Shown: in pieces, positions 1 to 5,362 of the stretch | How the letters are laid out: each line of letters opens with the position of its first letter | Position numbering within the stretch: position 1 is the first letter of the stretch | Source: Candidatus Gordonibacter avicola | GTDB taxonomy: Bacteria; Actinomycetota; Coriobacteriia; Coriobacteriales; Eggerthellaceae | Direction: 5' to 3' | DNA length: 64,000 bases | Assembly (NCBI GenBank): GCA_019113915.1 | Contig: DXGM01000009.1 | Coordinates: forward strand, 1-64,000 | Translations under genes and position numbers: made by a program | Notes under the pieces: generated by a model | Seen by the model: only the letters and a program-made list of their open reading frames with translations | Databases searched by the model: none | What the model was told of the DNA's origin: nothing

Positions 1-1
1 C

Positions 2-283
2 ATCATCGTGATGTTCTACACGGGCCTCTGCCTCTGGAACCCCACGATGAACCTTGGGTTCTTCGCGGCGGGCACCGATCTGGTGGGTGGCCTCATGTCG
101 ATGCGCATCATTCACTACTTCATGATGTACGTCTTCATCTGCTTCATGTTCATCCACATTTACTTGGCGAACATTGAAGGTATTTCGCCCACGCTGTTGA
201 TGTTCTTCTGGAAAGAGCACGGCGGCCTGGTATACGACCCCAAGAAGCACGTCATCGTTGGAGAAGACGAACTCAAGCACTAA
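2..283 (+). CDS. NiFe-hydrogenase b-type cytochrome subunit, C-terminal part (5' end outside window)
   Basis: The reading frame is open from the left edge to the TAA at 281-283, so only the last ~93 residues are present. They are strongly hydrophobic. One segment contains two histidines about a helix turn-set apart (IIHYFMMYVFICFMFIH), as in the di-heme cytochrome b (HyaC/HupC) that anchors periplasmic uptake hydrogenases and passes electrons to the quinone pool. A short charged cytoplasmic tail follows. A maturation-protease gene at 1838 supports the hydrogenase assignment. The structural subunits would lie to the left of the window. A formate dehydrogenase or other cytochrome b561-type subunit is possible but less likely given that protease. 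Confidence 0.75.
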   Translation: MIVMFYTGLCLWNPTMNLGFFAAGTDLVGGLMSMRIIHYFMMYVFICFMFIHIYLANIEGISPTLLMFFWKEHGGLVYDPKKHVIVGEDELKH

Positions 284-595
284 TCTGGTTGCGCCGGCCT
301 ACCGGCCGGCGCAACTGCTCGACGCTGCGAAGGGCCCCAGCACTCCGCCTCGCCGCTCCAGGCTCGGCTCGCGTACGAAGTACGCCACGCCGAACCTTCA
401 CGGCGATCCGGAGCACTGGGGCCCTTCTCGCTGTCTTTGGTGGACCTGTGGGGTATGTTTTAACCTCTAAGTGCCCTGTTGTCGTGCGGGCGGGCGCTCC
501 TCAAAAGTGTGACGCGCTAACGCGCTAGCTAGTACGCCAAAAGGCATTCGCTTTTCCCGTCATCATGACGGGGGGCATTCCCTCATAAGTAAACA
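284..595. repeat. Intergenic double-hairpin palindromic element (copy A) and flanking sequence
   Basis: No gene is seen in 284-671. Five bases after the hydrogenase stop there is a hairpin with 11-bp arms (289-299 and 304-314, loop TACC). Next comes a long imperfect stem (329-347 with 409-427) whose apex is the palindrome GCGTACGAAGTACGC at 371-385. The element ends near TTGGTGGACCTG (437-448), about 160 bp in all. The same plan occurs inside mfd (14239-14399) and after rpoD (46395-46543). A separate 20-bp motif at 508-527 recurs with one mismatch at 10318-10337. Function is unknown; transcript termination or 3'-end protection of the hydrogenase mRNA is possible. Confidence 0.75.
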
Positions 596-664
596 TTACC
601 TGTTAGGTAACCTTCGTAGGGATGCTCTCCAGAGCATCCGCTCCGCCGAAGGCGGAGAACCCAA
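596..664 (+). repeat. 69-bp palindromic repeat, copy 1
   Basis: This stretch is nearly identical (about three mismatches in 69) to the reverse complement of 10497-10565. It contains two internal hairpins, GATGCTCTCCAGAGCATC and CTCCGCCGAAGGCGGAG. It ends 7 bp before the stop codon of the minus-strand FMN reductase gene, so it forms that gene's 3' flank. Confidence 0.8.
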
Positions 665-671
665 CCATCTT

Positions 672-1232
672 CTATGCTTGCGCTCGCTGGATGAACGCAA
701 CAAACGCTTCAGCTTGAGCTTCCAGGTACGGTTGGGACGCCCCCAACTTTAACATGCCGTCTTCGGCTTGGGTGGCGATGTGGGGGATGGTCAGGCGCGG
801 CTTGTTCATGATGTTGGCATCCAGGAAGCTGAGTACCGTGACCAGTTGATCCTGGGCGTGGGCGGCACCGCTCATACCGATGCTTGCGCCGGCGAGTGCC
901 ACGGGTTTGCCAGCGAGTACCTGGCCCTCCGTTTCGCTCACCGGGCGCGATAGCCAGTCGATGAGGTTCTTCAATGGCCCGGGGATGGCGTGGTTGTACT
1001 CGGGGCTGAACAGCCACAGGCCGTCGGCGGCCTTCACTTCAGCACGCACGCGCGCAACGGCGGTAGGCGCGGGATATTCGTCATCCTGATTCATGAAAGG
1101 AACGTCACTCCAGTCAAGCACGTGGTAGTTCACCTCAGGATGGCTCGCGCGCAGCATGTCTCCCGCGGCTTCGGCAAGTTGGCGGTTGTAACTGTTTGCG
1201 CGCAGCGATCCGGCAATGGCAAGAACGTTCAT
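672..1232 (-). CDS. NADPH-dependent FMN reductase family protein
   Basis: A 186-residue flavodoxin-fold protein that probably reduces FMN or another acceptor with NAD(P)H in the cytoplasm. The N-terminus (MNVLAIAGSLRANSYNRQL) is the classic FMN phosphate-binding loop of the NADPH-dependent FMN reductase / ArsH / chromate reductase family. SPEYNHAIPGPLKNLIDW around residues 78-95 is the second conserved flavin motif. The ATG at 1232 has a GAGG ribosome site 6-7 bases upstream; the longer upstream frame lacks both a ribosome site and family similarity. It lies antisense between the hydrogenase cytochrome gene and the maturation-protease pair. The electron acceptor cannot be told from sequence. 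Confidence 0.85.
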   Translation of the reverse strand: MNVLAIAGSLRANSYNRQLAEAAGDMLRASHPEVNYHVLDWSDVPFMNQDDEYPAPTAVARVRAEVKAADGLWLFSPEYNHAIPGPLKNLIDWLSRPVSETEGQVLAGKPVALAGASIGMSGAAHAQDQLVTVLSFLDANIMNKPRLTIPHIATQAEDGMLKLGASQPYLEAQAEAFVAFIQRAQA

Positions 1233-1369
1233 GAAGTGCCTCGATTCTGTAATGCTATTGTTTTGATACCATATGATAACACGGCTGTTGCCCCTGTTGC
1301 CGCACCGGCGCTGAACCGTCACGGAATGCCGTTCGGGCGGGGTAGGCGGCTGCGTGCGGCGTGCTTCGG

Positions 1370-1400
1370 TATAATGGCGTCGATCACGAGGACGAAGGAG
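1370..1400 (+). promoter_or_regulatory. Promoter -10 and ribosome site for the 1407 gene
   Basis: A perfect TATAAT lies at 1370-1375 and an AAGGAG ribosome site at 1395-1400, 6 bases before the GTG at 1407. The in-frame ATG at 1374 falls on the -10 box and so cannot be the start. I see no good -35 box. Confidence 0.6.
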
Positions 1401-1406
1401 CACGTT

Positions 1407-1835
1407 GTGGCAGAGTTGACCGACGAGCAGATTGCTCGCGAAGAAGAATTCTTAAAAGGTATCCCGCGCGTGAACATTGGCGCACTGTTTTTGCCGCCCA
1501 TCTGGGGACCGGCGCACGGCATGTGGGCGGCGCTTCTGTTCTATCCCATCTGGCTGTTCGCGGATAACACGTTCTACGCAGCCTGGACGGAGCGCACGCC
1601 ACTTGCGCTTATAGTGGCGGCCGTGGTGTTCCTCACGCTGACGGCGGGCACGGTGGCGTTTTCGCTGGTGGGACAACCTATTGCTGCCCATCGTGCGGCC
1701 TCGCGCGGGGTGGGCAAGGAGGCCTATCTGCGTCGTGAGCGCATCTGGACGGTGGTGAGCGTGGTGGCAGGGCTTGCGATGATTGCGGGTGCTACCTACT
1801 ACAACCTGGTCATTCGCCCGACGGTGGGGGCGTAG
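1407..1835 (+). CDS. Small membrane protein of the hydrogenase locus
   Basis: A 142-residue protein with a charged N-terminus (ELTDEQIAREEEF) and about three hydrophobic segments: roughly residues 25-48, a strong one at 61-82, and one near the C-terminus at about 115-135. I do not recognise the family. It ends 2 bp before the hydrogenase maturation protease, so the two are almost certainly co-transcribed. A role in hydrogenase assembly or membrane attachment is an inference from position only. The GTG start is chosen because it follows a good ribosome site and a -10 box. Confidence 0.7.
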   Translation: MAELTDEQIAREEEFLKGIPRVNIGALFLPPIWGPAHGMWAALLFYPIWLFADNTFYAAWTERTPLALIVAAVVFLTLTAGTVAFSLVGQPIAAHRAASRGVGKEAYLRRERIWTVVSVVAGLAMIAGATYYNLVIRPTVGA

Positions 1836-1837
1836 TC

Positions 1838-2434
1838 ATGGGGGAGCAGAAGGCTGAAGCGTCGGGACGCGTTGAAGAGGTGCCCGTGAGCGAAGAAACC
1901 CCCGCAACGGAAGAGTGCCAGGAGAGCGCGCTGCGCCGCATTGCGGTGTTCTGCGTGGGCAACAAGCTCATGCTCGATGATGGCGTAGGTCCTGCGGTCT
2001 ACGAGGAGTTGCTCGCGCGCTACGAGGTGCCTGAGAACGTGGAGTTGTTCGACGTGGGCTGCCTCAGCATGGATTTGCTGCCGTACGTCGACGACTTCGA
2101 CATGATACTTACCGTGGACGCCGTGGATGGCACGGATGCGGAGCCGGGCACGGTGTTCCGTTTCCAGCCCGACGCGATGGCGCGCCACTCCGGCGCCACG
2201 GCATCGCTGCACGACTTGAAGCTGGTCGATCTGTTCGATGCCGCGCTGCTGTTGGGCTATAAGGCCGAGGGCCTGTGTCTGGGCATGCAGGTGGAGAACC
2301 CGTCGCCCGCGGTGGTGACGGTGGGTCTCACGCCGAAGGTGGCGGACGCCTTGCCGCTGCTGGTGGAGACGGTGGCGGGCGAGTTGGCGCGCCTTGGTTC
2401 GCCGCTCACTGCGCGTGTTGAGGTGTCGGCGTAA
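1838..2434 (+). CDS. Hydrogenase maturation protease (HyaD/HycI family)
   Basis: A 198-residue endopeptidase of the family that clips the C-terminus of the NiFe-hydrogenase large subunit after nickel insertion. After an unusual Glu/Ala-rich N-terminal extension of about 33 residues come the signature FCVGNKLMLDDGVGPAV, then DVGCLSMDLL and ILTVDAVDG. The acidic residues in the first and third motifs are the nickel-sensing positions of the family. The final ~60 residues (GMQVENPSP) also fit. It follows the 142-aa membrane protein by 2 bp. The left-edge cytochrome fragment is the other hydrogenase gene seen. The extension may be real or the start may lie further in. Confidence 0.85.
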   Translation: MGEQKAEASGRVEEVPVSEETPATEECQESALRRIAVFCVGNKLMLDDGVGPAVYEELLARYEVPENVELFDVGCLSMDLLPYVDDFDMILTVDAVDGTDAEPGTVFRFQPDAMARHSGATASLHDLKLVDLFDAALLLGYKAEGLCLGMQVENPSPAVVTVGLTPKVADALPLLVETVAGELARLGSPLTARVEVSA

Positions 2435-2539
2435 AGGCATGCGATCGGGGGGCCGTAGCGGTTCTGTGACGGGAGGTCTGCGATTTCGCCACAGGAGAAG
2501 CGTGTGGCTTCTGCGAGGGGTGCGCGAAAGATAAGCTAG

Positions 2540-2571
2540 GCGAAAAGCCGCGACCTGCGGTTCTCGCCTGA
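2540..2571. other. Stem-loop between the protease and DUF488 genes
   Basis: AGGCGA and AGCCGC pair with GCGGTT and TCGCCT to form an interrupted ~12-bp stem downstream of the protease gene. No T-run follows on the plus strand, so it is not a textbook Rho-independent terminator. Confidence 0.4.
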
Positions 2572-2630
2572 GGCTTCACGTGATGAGCGTACGGGCGAGT
2601 CCGCCGCCCGCTACGAAGGAGCCTTCCGCC

Positions 2631-3050
2631 ATGCGAATAACCACCATCAGCGCGTATGAAACTTCCGCCGACCAATTCTTCGGCGCCCTTGAGTCTTGGG
2701 ATGTCGATCTTCTGCTGGACACGCGTCTAAAGAACACGAACCAGCTGGCGGGCTTCACGAAGAAAAACGACCTCGCGTACTTCGTGCCGCGGCTTTTGCA
2801 TGCCGATTACGTGCACGATAAGCTGTTCGCTCCCGCTCCCACCAAACTTGAGCGCTACCTGCACGGCAACATCGACTGGGACAATTTCGCCGCCGCCTAC
2901 CGCGAAGACATGCGCGAACGCGAGGCTATCCCGCAATTCTTCGATCGCTATGGGAAGTACCAAAGCGTCTGCCTCCTGGGCACCGCCACCCGCCAACGCC
3001 GCAGCCACGTAGAAGTCCTCCAAGAAATGCTCGAAGAAGCCATCAAATAA
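2631..3050 (+). CDS. DUF488 family protein
   Basis: A 139-residue protein. The N-terminal MRITTISAYETSADQFFGAL followed by DLLLDTRLKN is the hallmark of DUF488, a small cytoplasmic family of unknown function. A late ATRQRRSHVEVLQEML segment replaces the usual CxEKxxxxCHR-type end, and I see no cysteine pair beyond the single VCLLG cysteine. AAGGAG at 2616-2621 lies 9 bases before the ATG. It is a stand-alone gene with no informative neighbour. Confidence 0.75.
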   Translation: MRITTISAYETSADQFFGALESWDVDLLLDTRLKNTNQLAGFTKKNDLAYFVPRLLHADYVHDKLFAPAPTKLERYLHGNIDWDNFAAAYREDMREREAIPQFFDRYGKYQSVCLLGTATRQRRSHVEVLQEMLEEAIK

Positions 3051-3096
3051 TGAGCGCAAAACAACGCACCCCCACCAACCTCAATCAATTTTTCGC

Positions 3097-3275
3097 CCCA
3101 ATTTTTTGCCCCTCCCTATTTTCCGCGCCCAATTTTTTGCCCACACTTTCTTGCGCTCATTTTTTCGTTCCCAAATTTTTCGCAAACGAAAAAGTTATTT
3201 CGCAATACATAAAAGAGCGCTCAAAAAATGAACGCAAGAATGAATGAACGCACGAATAAATGAACGCTCGAATAA
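3097..3275. repeat. AT-rich region with phased direct repeats
   Basis: The gap 3051-3440 is much more AT-rich than its surroundings. A 15-bp unit CCCAATTTTTTGCCC occurs at 3097-3111 and 3128-3142, 31 bp apart, with a degenerate third copy near 3169-3183. ATGAACGC then recurs at 3228, 3244 and 3260, an exact 16-bp period with GAATAA-like spacers. The repeats resemble iterons or a phased protein-binding array and lie just before the parS pair. Confidence 0.65.
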
Positions 3276-3310
3276 TGAGTGATTCAATGTTGTTCTTTTC
3301 TCCGAACGAA

Positions 3311-3349
3311 TGTTTCACGTGAAACACCTGCACGGTTTCACGTGAAACA
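3311..3349. promoter_or_regulatory. parS: Two tandem parS (ParB-binding) sites
   Basis: TGTTTCACGTGAAACA at 3311-3326 is an exact match to the 16-bp bacterial chromosome parS consensus. A second copy at 3334-3349 differs only at its first base. Their centres are 23 bp apart. ParB family proteins load at such sites and recruit SMC for chromosome segregation. parS sites usually cluster in the origin-proximal part of the chromosome, which suggests this region is not far from oriC. No parA, parB, dnaA or gidB gene is in the window. Confidence 0.85.
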
Positions 3350-3381
3350 TTTTCTTGATGTTTTGGAGCGCAACTTTTTGA

Positions 3382-3430
3382 TTGCTTTAACTAGTGAATG
3401 CTAGTATAGTAGCTAGCAGTTACTAGTTAA
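3382..3430 (+). promoter_or_regulatory. Promoter with nested palindromic operator for the TetR-flavodoxin operon
   Basis: A promoter with -35 TTGCTT (3382-3387), 17-bp spacer and -10 TATAGT (3405-3410) is wrapped in two nested inverted repeats: TTAACTAGT at 3387-3395 with ACTAGTTAA at 3422-3430, and TGCTAG at 3399-3404 with CTAGCA at 3413-3418. The outer right arm touches the ribosome site (AAGGAG). This is the expected design of an autoregulated TetR operator. Confidence 0.65.
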
Positions 3431-3440
3431 GGAGAAACAC

Positions 3441-4079
3441 ATGAAGGCGAAGGATACGCGGGAGCGCATTGTTTCGGAGGCGTTTGCGCTGTTTTCGGAG
3501 CGGGGGTTTCATGCGGTGTCGGTGCGTGACATTGCGGAAGCGGTGGGTATTAAGGATGCCTCGCTTTACAACCATTTTCCCAGCAAGAAGGCCATATTTG
3601 ACGCTATCGTGAGCGAGGCGTTTGAGCGGACGCGCCACGTCTTTGGCGAGCGCCGCATCTTGTTTAATGTGACTGACGACACCACGCCCTACGAGAACAT
3701 GACCCCCGAGCGCCTGCGCGAGTTGGTGCTGCCTTCGCTGCGCTACTTCTTCGAAGACTCGTATATGGTGCGCCTGCGCCGCCTGCTGGTCATTAGTCAG
3801 TTTGAAAGCGAAGAGGCAGGGCGCGTCTACCGCCTTCTCTTCATTGACCAGCCCATGGCGCTGCAGCGCACCATCTTCGAGCACCTCATGGTCACAGGCG
3901 AATTCGCGCGCGACGACGCGGCACAACTGGCGCTAGAATTCCAAAGCGTCCCGTTCATGCTTATGCATGCGGGTCTGACCTGGGAAGAAGCCGAACCGCG
4001 TCTCGTCGCGCATGCCGAGCGATTCGTTCAGGCGCACACAGCACCCGGGCACGGCATCAGGAAAAAGGAGCAAGCATGA
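3441..4079 (+). CDS. TetR family transcriptional regulator
   Basis: A 212-residue repressor-type protein. Residues 5-55 form the TetR helix-turn-helix (RERIVSEAFALFSERGF, then IAEAVGIKDASLYNHFPSK). The rest is a variable helical ligand-binding domain. Its ATGA overlap with the flavodoxin gene shows translational coupling. The nested palindromes in the promoter at 3382-3430 are the likely operator, giving autorepression relieved by a small molecule. The ligand is unknown. Confidence 0.85.
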   Translation: MKAKDTRERIVSEAFALFSERGFHAVSVRDIAEAVGIKDASLYNHFPSKKAIFDAIVSEAFERTRHVFGERRILFNVTDDTTPYENMTPERLRELVLPSLRYFFEDSYMVRLRRLLVISQFESEEAGRVYRLLFIDQPMALQRTIFEHLMVTGEFARDDAAQLALEFQSVPFMLMHAGLTWEEAEPRLVAHAERFVQAHTAPGHGIRKKEQA

Positions 4080-4654
4080 ACACGGTAGTGGTTTACTCGT
4101 CACAGACGGGGTTCACCAAGAAGTATGCGGAATGGATCGCCGAGGAACTGGGCTGCGAAGCTGTCTCGCTCAACGACGAGCCGCGCTTCGACGCGGAAGG
4201 CTTCGACGTGGTGGTGCTCGGTGGCTGGTTTCATGCGGGAGGCCTTATGGGGAAGAAGTGGCTCGTGCGGCAGCGCGCGGCACACCCAAACACGCGCTTC
4301 GTCGTGTTCGCTGTGGGCGCCACGCCGACAGAATGGACCGACATGGTAGACGAAGCCCTCACGCGCGAACTTCCCTCGCCGGACTTCGACGACGTGGAGC
4401 GCTTCTACCTGCGCGGCGGGTTCGCCTACGAGCGCCTGAGCACGCCAAACAAGCTGGCCATGAAGCTGTTCTTCAAGATGCAGGAGAAGAATGCGGCCAC
4501 CGACCCGCGCGCCGCCGAGATGCTCTCTGGCATGCGCGGCGGCTTCGACGGCACCGATCGCGCCTCCATTGCGCCCGTTATCGCCAGCGCTCGCAGCCAC
4601 GCCTGCGTAACCCCGCCCGCGCCTAGCGGTGTTGGGCCGTCTCGATCCTCTTGA
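4076..4654 (+). CDS. Flavodoxin-domain protein
   Basis: A 192-residue protein whose N-terminus (MNTVVVYSSQTGFTKKYAEW) is the flavodoxin phosphate-binding loop. VVVLGGWFHAGGL and FVVFAVGATP follow as the other flavin-site strands. It resembles flavodoxin-like proteins such as protoporphyrinogen-oxidase-type HemG, but lacks enough signal to call that. It probably carries FMN and acts as a cytoplasmic electron carrier or reductase. The start overlaps the tetR stop by 4 bp. The last ~10 codons overlap the end of the convergent carD gene (4623-4654). Confidence 0.75.
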   Translation: MNTVVVYSSQTGFTKKYAEWIAEELGCEAVSLNDEPRFDAEGFDVVVLGGWFHAGGLMGKKWLVRQRAAHPNTRFVVFAVGATPTEWTDMVDEALTRELPSPDFDDVERFYLRGGFAYERLSTPNKLAMKLFFKMQEKNAATDPRAAEMLSGMRGGFDGTDRASIAPVIASARSHACVTPPAPSGVGPSRSS

Positions 4655-5162
4655 CGCGTTCTACCAGGAAGTCTTTCACCTCTTCGCGCGGGATATCCAG
4701 TGCCACTGACAGTTCGTCGAACAGCAGCCCTTCGGCCAAATCGAAGTAGCGCTTGTCGGTGGCCGTGATCTGGCGACCGGCATGCGTGCGCCGCGCGGTG
4801 CGCTCGCGGACCGACTTCATGATGGGCACCAAATCTTCGGGCTGAAACGTCTTCAGGCGTTTGTCGTATTCCTCCCGCATGCGGCGCTCGACCAACGTGG
4901 GCGTGTTGGCGCCGGTGAGCGTTCCCTCATCAATGCCCTCGACATCCGCGATAGAATCGATAAGCGCGAGCGCTTCCTGCTTGCTCATAACGGGCCTGAG
5001 CGCGGGCGGTTTCGCCTCGTCAACAGCCACAAACAGCTTGAGCGAGTTCTCAAAAAGGGCGTTCAGTTCGAAATAGTCGCGGTCTTCGAAATAGTTTTCT
5101 CGGACGGCAGTGACGGTGCACACGTGGTGACGATAGACAATGGTATCTCCAGGTGATAGCAT
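4623..5162 (-). CDS. CarD/CdnL family RNA-polymerase-binding regulator
   Basis: A 179-residue protein starting MLSPGDTIVYRHHVCTVTAV, the N-terminal RNA-polymerase-interacting (CarD/TRCF-RID) domain. It continues into a helical DNA-contacting C-terminal half with SKQEALALIDSI and VKDFLVERVKRI. CarD/CdnL proteins stabilise open promoter complexes, especially at rRNA promoters. GGAGG lies 5 bases before the ATG at 5162; a longer upstream reading frame has no ribosome site. A -10 box TATAAT on the minus strand is at 5240-5245. The protein resembles CarD by domain, but the sequence is divergent, so a specialised paralogue is possible. Confidence 0.8.
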   Translation of the reverse strand: MLSPGDTIVYRHHVCTVTAVRENYFEDRDYFELNALFENSLKLFVAVDEAKPPALRPVMSKQEALALIDSIADVEGIDEGTLTGANTPTLVERRMREEYDKRLKTFQPEDLVPIMKSVRERTARRTHAGRQITATDKRYFDLAEGLLFDELSVALDIPREEVKDFLVERVKRIETAQHR

Positions 5163-5362
5163 GGCGACCTCCGATGACGGGTAAGGATGCGGTTCGCGGT
5201 CCGTCGCGTCGGCAAAGACGTCGCAGATCAGCAACCCCTATTATACCAGGTTGCAAGGGCGCGTATCAGCATTGTCGACAAAGCGACTCAAACTTTCGGG
5301 TACTGGTACTATTCGTTGAATGCCACGCCGCACGTGCCGTTTGAGCCGGGGCTAAGCTTACA

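Noticed and set aside
3050-3247. 65-codon frame overlapping the DUF488 stop
   Set aside because: Its sequence simply reads the AT-rich repeats (Phe/Asn/Lys runs); no ribosome site and no protein-like pattern.
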